Below are positions 1 to 8,649 of a DNA stretch of 64,000 nt, piece after piece (the stretch's first letter is position 1; every line of letters begins with the position of its first letter). The DNA is taken from assembly GCA_965247355.1 (NCBI GenBank), contig OZ252011.1:62001-126000 (forward strand), in the 5' to 3' direction. The stretch comes from RHLJ01 sp965247355 (GTDB taxonomy: Bacteria > Bacteroidota > Rhodothermia > Balneolales > Balneolaceae). Both the position numbers and the translations under genes were made by a program. The notes below the pieces were generated by a model. That model was not told the DNA's origin. It worked only from the letters and a program-made list of their open reading frames with translations, and searched no databases.

Positions 1-748
1 GCATCTCAATGGTAGTAAGCTGACCTTCAAGCGGAGCGGTAATTACCAGGTTATCAAGAATTCCCTGAACCGCACTCAAACTGCGATACATACGTGATTC
101 CGAATCGTCGAGCTGGCGTAGTTGGTTTATCGTTTGTATAGAATCTTTAATGAAAGATTCATAGGTGAGATCATATCTTTTTTTCTCGTATTCGTAATTT
201 TCTGCAACTGCTTCAAAATCCTGTTTTGAGATAAGATTTTGCTCATATAAACTTTGTGATCGCTCGAACTGAGGCTTCAGAAGGTCCAACTGATATTCAG
301 CGTTGGCTAATTGTTCTTTAATCTGAAGGCTATTTTGTTCAAGGTTCAGTCTGGAGTTACGTACATTGTTGATTTGATCATATAAACTTGCTTCCTGATT
401 GAGAACTGATAGCTGCAAATTTGAATTAGTTAAAATCAGAACTGTATCTCCAGGAGAAACCATTGCTCCTGATTCTAACACTACATTCTGAACAACCCCA
501 CCTTCAATAGCATCCAAAAAACTGGTATTAATTGGTTGAATATTCCCTGTAACCTGAATGAATTCCTGAAATGAATCTTCTGAAACAGTTGCAATGGTGA
601 GCTTATCTCTGTCAACATTTAATGTAGACCTGAAATCAGCAAATATAAAAGTGTATACAAAGAAGCCAATCACAGCCACGCCCACTACAAGCATAATAAT
701 GCGGTTTGTAGTCCAGGTTTTCTTTTTAATTTTTCTATCCATTCCCAT
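1..748 (-). CDS. Efflux transporter periplasmic adaptor, HlyD/MacA-like (3' part missing)
   Basis: Reading the minus strand from position 748 gives an open frame that runs off the left edge of the window (about 249 codons seen). The protein starts MGMDRKIKKK and has one N-terminal membrane helix at about residues 15-35. A lipoyl/barrel-sandwich half motif follows (GNIQPINTSFLDAIEGGVV, then SGAMVSPGDTVL), and then a long coiled coil rich in Gln, Leu and Glu. This is the order seen in membrane-fusion subunits that link an inner-membrane ABC or RND pump to an outer-membrane channel. A second in-frame ATG at 742 is an equally good start. The gene diverges from a sigma-54 activator and its kinase and has a sigma-54-like promoter in front (806-822), so control by that pair is likely. 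The substrate is unknown, and the pump genes should lie to the left. Confidence 0.85.
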   Translation of the reverse strand, partial: MGMDRKIKKKTWTTNRIIMLVVGVAVIGFFVYTFIFADFRSTLNVDRDKLTIATVSEDSFQEFIQVTGNIQPINTSFLDAIEGGVVQNVVLESGAMVSPGDTVLILTNSNLQLSVLNQEASLYDQINNVRNSRLNLEQNSLQIKEQLANAEYQLDLLKPQFERSQSLYEQNLISKQDFEAVAENYEYEKKRYDLTYESFIKDSIQTINQLRQLDDSESRMYRSLSAVQGILDNLVITAPLEGQLTTIEM

Positions 749-805
749 AAAATCCGCGAGATGTTTTTTTAATGTGTATCGATTAATCGTTTTGCATCAC
801 ATTAA

Positions 806-822
806 GTCAATTACTGTGCCAA
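806..822 (-). promoter_or_regulatory. Sigma-54-like promoter for the adaptor gene
   Basis: On the minus strand the sequence reads TTGGCACAGTAATTGAC. The -24 element TGGCAC is perfect and the spacing GG-N10-GA is correct. The -12 element has GA instead of the consensus GC. The predicted transcript start is near 795, about 48 nt before the start codon at 748. A sigma-54 activator gene is divergently transcribed next door, which supports the reading. This is one mismatch from consensus and is not proven. Confidence 0.55.
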
Positions 823-893
823 ATAAAAAAAGTTACGGTTTAAAGTAAATATTGATGCTTTTGTAGCATATGACCGTTCATTTTGATACACTT

Positions 894-913
894 ACTGTCC
901 GATATCGAACAGT
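894..913. promoter_or_regulatory. 20-bp palindrome, candidate activator binding site (UAS)
   Basis: ACTGTCCGATATCGAACAGT is a 20-bp inverted repeat with 9 of 10 pairs matching. It lies about 75-100 bp upstream of the sigma-54-like promoter of the adaptor gene and 120 bp upstream of the activator gene. That is where an NtrC-family regulator would bind to drive the pump genes and possibly adjust its own expression. Confidence 0.5.
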
Positions 914-956
914 CAAATACTGAGCCTCCATATATATAGTCTTCACCTTATTTTTT

Positions 957-989
957 TTGAAGTTTAAAAATTTAGGTACGGTATTTGTG
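957..989 (+). promoter_or_regulatory. Possible Bacteroidota-type promoter for the activator/kinase pair
   Basis: TTG at 957-959 is followed after 22 nt by TATTTGTG at 982-989. The latter is one mismatch from the TAnnTTTG -7 consensus of the Bacteroidota housekeeping sigma factor. The start codon is 44 nt downstream. The match is weak and rests on pattern alone. Confidence 0.3.
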
Positions 990-1032
990 AATGAGTTCCT
1001 TAACTATTTGAATGTAACTAACGATTGTAAAT

Positions 1033-2409
1033 ATGGATGTTAATCAAGGCCGGATTCTTGTTGTAGATGATGATGGAGACGTGCTTCAGGCTGCCCGCTT
1101 ATTTTTAAAGCAACATGTTGCCAGAGTAGAGACAGAGAAAGACCCAAAATCTATTCCTACTTTACTAAAGAATAACAGCTACGATATGATTCTTCTGGAC
1201 ATGAATTTCACGGATGATGTGAGTAGCGGAGAAGAAGGGTTTTACTGGTTGGATAAGATTCTGGAAATCGATCCATCCATTGCTGTTATTTTGATTACTG
1301 CTTATGGAGATGTAGACAAAGCTGTTCGAGCTGTTAAAAATGGAGCCACTGATTTTGTTCTCAAACCCTGGCAAAATGAGAAACTATTAGCCACTGTTTC
1401 ATCAGCACTAAAGCTTACAACGAGTCTCCGGCAAGTAGTGGCTTTAAAGCAGCAACAAAAACAAATAAGCAGCGATATCGATCATCATTACCGCGAAATT
1501 ATTGGGCGAAGTCCGGCAATGATGGAGGTCTTTCAAACAATCGAAAAAGTAGCAGCTACTGATGCCAACGTACTCATTTTAGGAGAGAATGGAACCGGAA
1601 AGGAGATGATTGCTCGGGCACTCCATCGGCGCTCAAGCCGAAAAGAAAGTGTATTTATTAACGTAGATATGGGCGCAATCACAGAGAACCTGTTCGAAAG
1701 CGAGTTATTCGGGTATGTAAAAGGAGCATTCACAGATGCAAAAGAGGATAGAGCAGGTCGGTTTGAAGTGGCAAACGGAGGGACACTATTTTTGGATGAA
1801 ATAGGAAACCTGCCACTCTCTCTTCAATCAAAATTACTAACGGTACTCCAAAGCCGAAAAGTGAACAGAGTGGGAGCAGTAACTTCTAAACCAATCGATA
1901 TCAGGCTTGTTTGTGCTACTAATCAGTCTTTAAAAGAAATGGTAGCAGAAGGTTCTTTTCGCCAGGATTTATTGTTCAGGATCAATACAATCGAAATCCA
2001 ACTTCCTCCACTAAGAGACCGAAAAGAAGATATAGAACTACTGGTCAATCACTTCATTAAATTGTATTCGAGCAAGTATAAAAAACAAATGAAAGGTTTA
2101 GATAAAGCTACTTTGAACAAGCTGAAGGGATATTCCTGGCCTGGCAATGTTCGGGAATTACAACATGCTGTGGAACGAGCAGTAATCATGGCTGAATCTG
2201 ATATCTTATTACCGGGTGATTTTCTTCTTCATGAAGCTCAGTCCCAAAGTGAGCAAGTTGAGATAGAAGATTACAATTTAGAAGAAGTAGAAAAGATGGT
2301 GCTTCGTAAAGCACTTAGAAAGCATGAAGGAAATATCTCAAAGGCAGCAGAAGAATTAGGATTGACTCGGGCATCACTCTACCGTAGACTTGATAAATAT
2401 GGATTGTAA
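1033..2409 (+). CDS. Sigma-54-dependent response regulator, NtrC/AtoC family
   Basis: 458 residues in the classic three-part order. The receiver domain (about 6-125) has the acidic pocket D12-D14, phosphorylation site D56 (ILLDMNF), T89 and K111. The AAA+ domain (about 155-390) has Walker A GENGTGKE at 184-191 and Walker B GGTLFLDEIGN near 249-259. A Fis-type helix-turn-helix ends the protein (NISKAAEELGLTRASLYRRL). The sigma-54 contact loop reads GAFTDA at 231-236 rather than GAFTGA. Such proteins remodel sigma-54 RNA polymerase after phosphorylation. The cognate kinase follows 67 bp downstream, and a divergent efflux adaptor gene is the likely target. Confidence 0.93.
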   Translation: MDVNQGRILVVDDDGDVLQAARLFLKQHVARVETEKDPKSIPTLLKNNSYDMILLDMNFTDDVSSGEEGFYWLDKILEIDPSIAVILITAYGDVDKAVRAVKNGATDFVLKPWQNEKLLATVSSALKLTTSLRQVVALKQQQKQISSDIDHHYREIIGRSPAMMEVFQTIEKVAATDANVLILGENGTGKEMIARALHRRSSRKESVFINVDMGAITENLFESELFGYVKGAFTDAKEDRAGRFEVANGGTLFLDEIGNLPLSLQSKLLTVLQSRKVNRVGAVTSKPIDIRLVCATNQSLKEMVAEGSFRQDLLFRINTIEIQLPPLRDRKEDIELLVNHFIKLYSSKYKKQMKGLDKATLNKLKGYSWPGNVRELQHAVERAVIMAESDILLPGDFLLHEAQSQSEQVEIEDYNLEEVEKMVLRKALRKHEGNISKAAEELGLTRASLYRRLDKYGL

Positions 2410-2476
2410 ATTAAGTTAGTCTTGAAGCTTTAGTACGATCAAAAAAAATAGGCTAAATGAATTTTAGGGAAAACAG

Positions 2477-3844
2477 ATGATAGCTCGCTTCAGAATAGGT
2501 GTGATAACCCGGGTCCTTTTTTTATTCGGGATAGGTGGGCTATTCATTTATATGGTGATGAACACTCAATATTTTGTGAGTAGTGCGCTAATAGGCGTAT
2601 TAATTATCACCCTGCTATTTAATCTGATTCGTTATGTGGAAACTACCAACAAACAGCTGCAGCGTTTTTTTGAAGCAATAAGCTATAATGATTTTTCTCA
2701 AACCTTTTCAAATCGGTCAGGTAATGAATCATTTGCTTCACTCAACGATGCCTTCAACGATATCATCGAGAAATTTAAAACTGAGCGATCGAAAGGTGAG
2801 GAAAGCTATCGGTACCTGCAAACGGTGGTTCAGCATGTGGGAATAGGGTTGTTTTCATACAATCAGAAAGGGGATATAGAGCTTTTTAACACTGCGGCAA
2901 AAAGATTGCTAGATGTTTCTGTGTTGAGAAATGTTGAGCAGTTAAAGGAGATTAGTACAAATTTATTTGAAACGGTTATTGGTTTAAATAGTGGAGCCCG
3001 AACGTTGTTGAACTGCTCGATTGGATCTGAAAAGCTTCAATTAGCTATATACGCAACTGAATTCAGAATGAAGGGTGATAATTATAAACTGATTTCACTT
3101 CAAAATATATCCTCGGAATTGGATGAAAAGGAAATGGAAGCCTGGCAAAACCTGACCCAGGTATTAGCACACGAAATTATGAACTCAATTACACCAATCG
3201 CTTCATTATCGGATACGGTCAACTCCATGTTGATGGGAGATGTGTTTGGTTCTGAATCGCCCGAGCCCATCCCGCAGGAAACACTTAAAGATGTTAAGGA
3301 CGCCCTTGGAACAATTAACAAGAGAAGTTTGGGCTTAATGCGTTTTGTTAACTCATATCGAAATATTACTCAGATCCCGACGCCGATTTTTGAAGTACTT
3401 GCAGTGAAAGAAGTATTAGAGCGGGTTAGAAACCTGATGAAAGGAGAAGCCACTCGCCGCAGAGTGGAAATGGAAGTGATCGCTAATCCTGAAACACTTG
3501 AAATCACTGCTGATGCACAACTTATTGATCAGGCGCTCATTAATATCGTGAAAAATGCTTTTAAGGCATTATCAGATACGTCAAATCCAAAGATCATTCT
3601 CAGGGGAAGAATTGATGGATCCGGACATCCTATACTCGAAGTTGAAGATAACGGTCCTGGAATAAAAGACTCGGTAAAGGAAAAGATTTTCGTTCCTTTT
3701 TACACGACAAGTAAATCCAATACAGAAAACGGAGGCTCGGGAATTGGGTTGAGCCTGTCAAGACAAATAATGAGAATGCACAGCGGAACACTTAATGTAA
3801 CTACCAGCAAAAAAGGGTGTACGGTATTTACATTCAGGTTTTAA
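2477..3844 (+). CDS. Membrane sensor histidine kinase paired with the NtrC-type regulator
   Basis: 455 residues. Two membrane helices (about 10-28 and 33-52) are joined by a very short external loop, so sensing is probably within the membrane. A HAMP-like linker and a PAS-like region (about 110-210) follow. The dimerisation helix carries H232 in LAHEIMNSITP. The ATPase domain has the N box (LINIVKNAFKAL), DNGPGI and GSGIGLSLSRQIM. An AGGGA-like ribosome site (TTTAGGGAAAA) precedes the ATG at good spacing. It follows the regulator gene by 67 bp with no terminator between, so the two are likely co-transcribed. The signal is unknown; kinases of this build often sense envelope stress beside export pumps. 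Confidence 0.9.
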   Translation: MIARFRIGVITRVLFLFGIGGLFIYMVMNTQYFVSSALIGVLIITLLFNLIRYVETTNKQLQRFFEAISYNDFSQTFSNRSGNESFASLNDAFNDIIEKFKTERSKGEESYRYLQTVVQHVGIGLFSYNQKGDIELFNTAAKRLLDVSVLRNVEQLKEISTNLFETVIGLNSGARTLLNCSIGSEKLQLAIYATEFRMKGDNYKLISLQNISSELDEKEMEAWQNLTQVLAHEIMNSITPIASLSDTVNSMLMGDVFGSESPEPIPQETLKDVKDALGTINKRSLGLMRFVNSYRNITQIPTPIFEVLAVKEVLERVRNLMKGEATRRRVEMEVIANPETLEITADAQLIDQALINIVKNAFKALSDTSNPKIILRGRIDGSGHPILEVEDNGPGIKDSVKEKIFVPFYTTSKSNTENGGSGIGLSLSRQIMRMHSGTLNVTTSKKGCTVFTFRF

Positions 3845-3958
3845 TCCTTATTACACAAATTAACAACAAGGATTCGCTATATCCTTAAAAAAGGGTAACA
3901 AAGTCATGGTTAAGTCGTAGCTTTTCGCTGTTGATTTTACTTTTTTAAACTAAAATAC

Positions 3959-6514
3959 TTGGAAATAAACCGGGTAGTGATACAAAGAAATTCATACATA
4001 TTATTTGCTTTAGGTCTGATAGGTGTGATTACATTTTGGATGCTTAGATCCGAAATTGATTTCAATGCTAAAGGTCCAATAACTCAAAGCAGTTCAAATA
4101 TAGACCTACAGATTGCAGAAATTGCTAAAGGTTTGGGTTTCTCAATGGACAGCCTTGCTACCGCATCATTATTTGAGCAGCATTCCGACTACATGAGGAT
4201 GTTGGAAGACTCTGTACCCGGAGAAGTTTCACCGGCGCTTATGAATGAACGTGGTGCTCATATTCAGAGCTGGTCTACGGTAATTGCAACACCTGGTACT
4301 CTCGATGATATGGTGCTGACTATAAACTCTGCATTTCAATCTGTGGGTAAACTGGGACTTAGAACATCTAACGGCGGGAAAGTGATTCGATTAAGTTCTA
4401 ACCCAAATTTCTCAAACCCAACTTTCGTTCAGGGAGATTCTATTGAAGCGGTCGCACATAAAGTTGTGGGCGATGTTTTTGGCTACGATCTGGACGATTA
4501 CATTCAATTAAACTCTGGGGAAAGTGATTCACTGACTTTTAGCGTGGAAGGAGAGGTTCTTACTCAGCCAATCAATGATGCCGAAGATTCAGACTCTCCC
4601 ACTATCGACATTGAGTGGAGGAGAAGTCCAACTGCGGAATCCGGACCTGAAACACTTTCTTTATCACTGGAGCCGGTAATAAAAGAATTCGAAACAGTAT
4701 CGGGTTTTAATACAAAGTTCGGATACACTATTAGTTCTTTTGTAGCTAAAAATGACATAGAACCCAAAGATTTGAATACTGATTTCTTCTCTGATTTTCC
4801 AATTTTCACTTACATTTTGGTGGTAATGGCGGTAATACTGGCTATTCTGGTATTTGCAGTAGGAGTTCGGAATATCTTTAAAGGGAAAGTAGAGTGGCGC
4901 AGATCTCTTGCGATTTTCGTGTTAATGGCGAGTGTATTTTTCGGATGGCGTGAAATCTTTTATGCCAATGTATTTGGAGATCTGTTAGACGGCGAAGGTT
5001 TGTTTATGATTTCGCTTAATAATTTACTTTATGGATTAGTTATGGGGCTATACGCAGCCATGGCTTATATCAGTTGGGAAGCATTTGCCAGAAGCCAGAA
5101 AAATGGGGAGCTTGAATTAGTAGATGCACTTTGGCAACGGAAATTCTTTATAAAAGAAACCGGGGCCAGTTTGATACATGGATTTTTTATTGGGGGTTTA
5201 CTACTTGGCTTATTTGCATTAGGAGTGTATTTCCAGGATATCTTCTTCATGCAAAGTGACAGCCAATTTGGGTTTTCTGAAGGAAGTATCCGCTTAAAAA
5301 TTCTCACCATTAACATGACGGCCTGGAGTACGGTTTGGTTGATTGGCTTTGGACAAATTGGCTTTGTTTACGGCTTTTGTAGGCATTGGATTAAGAACAA
5401 TATTCTTTCCATAATTGTAGCTATTTTATTCACTGCTCTGCTTATTAGTTTACTTGGCCGTCTGGTTGCTACCCCTGTAGAAATCTGGAAAGATCTAATC
5501 ATATTCAGCGCGCTTGCAGTAGCGATTGTTCTTGTATACCATAGTTTTGGAATTGTTACGGTGAACACTGCCTGGTGGGTATTTGTTTGTGTAATTATGA
5601 TGATGCCTTACATTGGATCACAAAGTGTGGAAATGGCGTCTACCTGGTGGGTTCAAAGCTTCCTGATAGCTGGGATTCCCATTTTTGGATTTGTTACCTA
5701 TCGATATGGAGTTCCGGTTTCAGAAGTAGGAGATTATATTCCGGAATATGAAGAGCGAATTGCCCAACATTTACGAGTTGAAAAAGAAATAGAAATTGCT
5801 CGTGAAAGTCAGTATAAGCTTATGCCAGTTCAGCCACCAACTGGAGAGGGATTTGATGTTTATGGTTTTTTTCTTCCATCTTTCGAAGTAGGAGGTGACT
5901 ACTTCGATTATGTTCTTTCAAAGGATGAGGAGGACAATCCTGAGGCACTCATTATGGTTGTTGTGGATGTTTCAGGGAAATCAATGCGAGCAGCGATGCC
6001 AGCAATCTTTACCAGTGGATTATTACTAGCCCGGATGAAAGAGGATAGTCCGGAAGTAGCACTTACAAATGTAAACGAGCCAATCTTTACCCGTACAGAT
6101 AAACGTACATTTATAACCTGTGCAATGGCTCGTTACGATCTGGAATCCAAAATAATTTCGGTGGTAAATGCCGGACATTGCAAACCCGTGTTAAAGAGAA
6201 ACGGTGTGGCAGATTTTATTCAAACTCCGGATCCCAGATTCCCACTTGGGTTCAGGGAAAATACCGTTTATAATTCTCAGGAGTTTAAACTCAAAAAGGG
6301 TGATGTGTTTCTTCTTTATTCTGATGGACTCCCCGAAGCCGAAAATGGTCAGGGCGAGCGCTTTGGTTTTGAAGAAGTTCCACGCTTATTGGAACGTATT
6401 CATACCGAGAAGTTGTCTTCACAAGAAATAGCTCAGGAAATCAAGCGAACGGTCCAAAAATTCAGTAACTACCAGCTTGCTGACGACACTACGGTTATTT
6501 GTCTTAAAGTTTAG
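3959..6514 (+). CDS. Membrane-anchored SpoIIE/PP2C-type serine phosphatase
   Basis: 851 residues from a TTG start. The first membrane helix spans about residues 11-28, so the first ATG (residue 28) would cut it away; a GTG at 3977 is another option. A roughly 250-residue extracytoplasmic region follows, then a block of about nine membrane helices (about 280-590) and a short linker. The C-terminal SpoIIE phosphatase domain (about 615-851) has the metal motifs GGDYFDY, VDVSGKSMRAAM, NAGHCKPVL, YSDGLPEAENG and DDTTV. Proteins of this family dephosphorylate anti-sigma antagonists or other regulatory proteins. No partner-switch gene lies nearby, so the target is unknown. No good ribosome site is visible. 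Confidence 0.85.
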   Translation: MEINRVVIQRNSYILFALGLIGVITFWMLRSEIDFNAKGPITQSSSNIDLQIAEIAKGLGFSMDSLATASLFEQHSDYMRMLEDSVPGEVSPALMNERGAHIQSWSTVIATPGTLDDMVLTINSAFQSVGKLGLRTSNGGKVIRLSSNPNFSNPTFVQGDSIEAVAHKVVGDVFGYDLDDYIQLNSGESDSLTFSVEGEVLTQPINDAEDSDSPTIDIEWRRSPTAESGPETLSLSLEPVIKEFETVSGFNTKFGYTISSFVAKNDIEPKDLNTDFFSDFPIFTYILVVMAVILAILVFAVGVRNIFKGKVEWRRSLAIFVLMASVFFGWREIFYANVFGDLLDGEGLFMISLNNLLYGLVMGLYAAMAYISWEAFARSQKNGELELVDALWQRKFFIKETGASLIHGFFIGGLLLGLFALGVYFQDIFFMQSDSQFGFSEGSIRLKILTINMTAWSTVWLIGFGQIGFVYGFCRHWIKNNILSIIVAILFTALLISLLGRLVATPVEIWKDLIIFSALAVAIVLVYHSFGIVTVNTAWWVFVCVIMMMPYIGSQSVEMASTWWVQSFLIAGIPIFGFVTYRYGVPVSEVGDYIPEYEERIAQHLRVEKEIEIARESQYKLMPVQPPTGEGFDVYGFFLPSFEVGGDYFDYVLSKDEEDNPEALIMVVVDVSGKSMRAAMPAIFTSGLLLARMKEDSPEVALTNVNEPIFTRTDKRTFITCAMARYDLESKIISVVNAGHCKPVLKRNGVADFIQTPDPRFPLGFRENTVYNSQEFKLKKGDVFLLYSDGLPEAENGQGERFGFEEVPRLLERIHTEKLSSQEIAQEIKRTVQKFSNYQLADDTTVICLKV

Positions 6515-6608
6515 GGCTTTACTGACAGTTTAGCACAGCCGCCTTTTTTGGCGTAGTGTTTGGGTTATCGCATACAGTTAAAACAGACTAACCAATACAA
6601 ACAAAACA

Positions 6609-7607
6609 ATGGCTCAAGAACCAAATATCGAATTCAATCTGCCTCCGCAGTTTGATAAGATTACAAAAAATATCCGGCTGATTATAGCCGGCTTTCTGGT
6701 ATTCGCAGCAGCTATGTCTTCCTTCTTTACAGTAGAAACTGAAGAAGTTGGAGTGATTATGCGCTTTGGAAAATACGTATCAGAAGCAAGACCGGGATTA
6801 AATTTTAAGATCCCTTTTATTGATCAGGTTGAATATGTACCAGTTCAGCGACAACTTAAACAAGAATTCGGGTATCGAACCACTTCAGCGGGGGTAAACT
6901 CTACCTATCGTAAGGCTGGATACGGTGGTGAATCGCTTATGCTAACCGGTGATTTGAATCTTGGAGATGTTGAATGGGTAGTTCAATACCGAATTGATGA
7001 TCCATATAATTATCTCTTTAAGGTCCGAAATGTAGATGAAACACTTCGTGATGTTTCAGAAGCAGCGATGCGTCAGATTGTGGGAGATCGAACAGTGAAT
7101 GAGGTACTTACGGTAGGACGTGCTGAAGTTGCTTCAGAGATGGAGATCGTACTACAGGGTATTAGTGATGAATATGAAATGGGAATTAAAATTGAACAGG
7201 TCGTTCTTCAGGATGCAAATCCACCAGATCCAGTAAAGCCTTCCTTCAATGGGGTAAATGAGGCTCAGCAACAGCGTGAGACACTCATAAATCAGGCTCG
7301 TGCTGATTATAACCGTGTAATTCCACGAGCAGCTGGTGAAGCCGAGCAAACTATTCAGCAGGCAGAGGGTTATGCCTTAGATCGTGTTAATCGTGCAGAA
7401 GGTGAAGTGTCCCGATTTAATGATCTATATGCTGAGTATATCAAAGCTCCGGAAGTGACAAAGAGAAGAATTTTCCTCGAAACCATGGAAGATATTCTTC
7501 CTCAAATGGGGCAGAAGATTATTACCGATGAACAAGGAAATAGTGTAATTCCACTTCTCCAGCTTCAGATGGATGGCATGAAAAGAACAAACAATAGTCA
7601 AAATTAA
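6609..7607 (+). CDS. hflK: HflK, SPFH-domain modulator of FtsH protease
   Basis: 332 residues. A short cytoplasmic tail is followed by one membrane helix (about 25-45) and the SPFH/band-7 domain (TEEVGVIMRFGKYVSEARPG onward). A long Ala/Glu/Gln-rich helical stretch (about 215-275) then forms the packing helices of the ring. HflK assembles with HflC into a membrane cage around FtsH and limits its access to substrates. hflC follows after 10 bp, which fixes the identity. The protein is shorter than the E. coli form because it lacks the long Gly-rich N-terminus. Confidence 0.93.
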   Translation: MAQEPNIEFNLPPQFDKITKNIRLIIAGFLVFAAAMSSFFTVETEEVGVIMRFGKYVSEARPGLNFKIPFIDQVEYVPVQRQLKQEFGYRTTSAGVNSTYRKAGYGGESLMLTGDLNLGDVEWVVQYRIDDPYNYLFKVRNVDETLRDVSEAAMRQIVGDRTVNEVLTVGRAEVASEMEIVLQGISDEYEMGIKIEQVVLQDANPPDPVKPSFNGVNEAQQQRETLINQARADYNRVIPRAAGEAEQTIQQAEGYALDRVNRAEGEVSRFNDLYAEYIKAPEVTKRRIFLETMEDILPQMGQKIITDEQGNSVIPLLQLQMDGMKRTNNSQN

Positions 7608-7617
7608 GAGGTATAAA

Positions 7618-8565
7618 ATGAAAGAACTTAAAGGAATAGGACTATTTGTTATCCTGGGTGCTATCGCATTGGTGGCAACTCAGGCATTATATGTAGTAAG
7701 TGAAACTAATCAGGTTATAATTACTCAATTCGGTGAGCCCAGAGGTGAAGCTGTAACAGAACCTGGTTTGAAGTTTAAAACTCCGTTTTTACAAAAAGCG
7801 AACTACTTTGAGAAAAGATACCTCGAATGGGATGGTGATCCGAATCAGGTTCCTACCAAAGATAAAGTATTCATTTATGTGGATACGTACGCAAGATGGC
7901 AGATTACTGACCCATTAAGATACTTTGAACGACTTGGAAATGAGCGTGGTGCTCAATCCCGACTTGATGATATTTTGGATGGTGAAACACGTAATGCTGT
8001 TGCAGGTCATGACTTGGTAGAATTGATTCGAAGCACAAACCGTGAAGCTTCTCAGGAAGGAGTAATTGCAGACATAGCACAAGACTCTTTGCAATCTATC
8101 TCAGTGGGTCGTGGTGTAATTCAGGACCAGATTGTTGAACTTGCCAATCAGCGTGCGTCAGATCTTGGAATTGAGATTCTTGATTTTCGATTCAAGAGAA
8201 TCAACTACGCAGAAGAAGTACGCCGTACAGTGTATGATCGTATGATTTCTGAACGTAACAGAATCGCTGATAAATTTCGATCTGAAGGACAGGGTGAATC
8301 ATCCAGAATTAATGGTGAAAAAGAACGAGAACTTCTTCGAATTCAATCGGAAGCTTTCCGTGAGGCAGAAACCATTCGTGGTAGAGCGGATGCCGAGGCA
8401 GCTGCTATTTATAATGAAGCTTACAATCGTACTTCAGCAGCAAGAAACTTGTATTCCTTCACGAAGAGTATGGAAGCTTATCGTAATTCCATTGATTCAG
8501 AAACTTCACTTATTATTTCTACAAATAGTGAATTCTATAAATACCTGAATTCAATTGATCAATAA
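7618..8565 (+). CDS. hflC: HflC, partner of HflK in the FtsH-modulating complex
   Basis: 315 residues with an N-terminal membrane anchor (about 7-25). The SPFH domain opens with SETNQVIITQFGEPRGEAV. The helical region has the typical alternating Glu/Arg and Ala segment (IRGRADAEAAAIYNEAY). A ribosome site (AAGAGGTATAAA) precedes the ATG. The gene is 10 bp downstream of hflK, and a strong intrinsic terminator at 8598 closes the two-gene unit. Confidence 0.93.
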   Translation: MKELKGIGLFVILGAIALVATQALYVVSETNQVIITQFGEPRGEAVTEPGLKFKTPFLQKANYFEKRYLEWDGDPNQVPTKDKVFIYVDTYARWQITDPLRYFERLGNERGAQSRLDDILDGETRNAVAGHDLVELIRSTNREASQEGVIADIAQDSLQSISVGRGVIQDQIVELANQRASDLGIEILDFRFKRINYAEEVRRTVYDRMISERNRIADKFRSEGQGESSRINGEKERELLRIQSEAFREAETIRGRADAEAAAIYNEAYNRTSAARNLYSFTKSMEAYRNSIDSETSLIISTNSEFYKYLNSIDQ

Positions 8566-8597
8566 AACCTGAATTCAAATTTTATCATAAATTTATG

Positions 8598-8625
8598 AAA
8601 GCACGAGTTAGTCTCGTGCTTTTTG
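8598..8625 (+). terminator. Rho-independent terminator of hflK-hflC
   Basis: AAAGCACGAG and CTCGTGCTTT form a perfect 10-bp stem with a 5-nt loop (TTAGT), followed by a T-rich run. It sits 32 bp after the hflC stop codon. Confidence 0.9.
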
Positions 8626-8649
8626 TTTTTGAACTGGCTATGTTTAAAT

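Noticed and set aside
594..848. 84-codon plus-strand frame
   Set aside because: It lies opposite the N-terminus of the HlyD-like gene and across its promoter; no start signal or motif.
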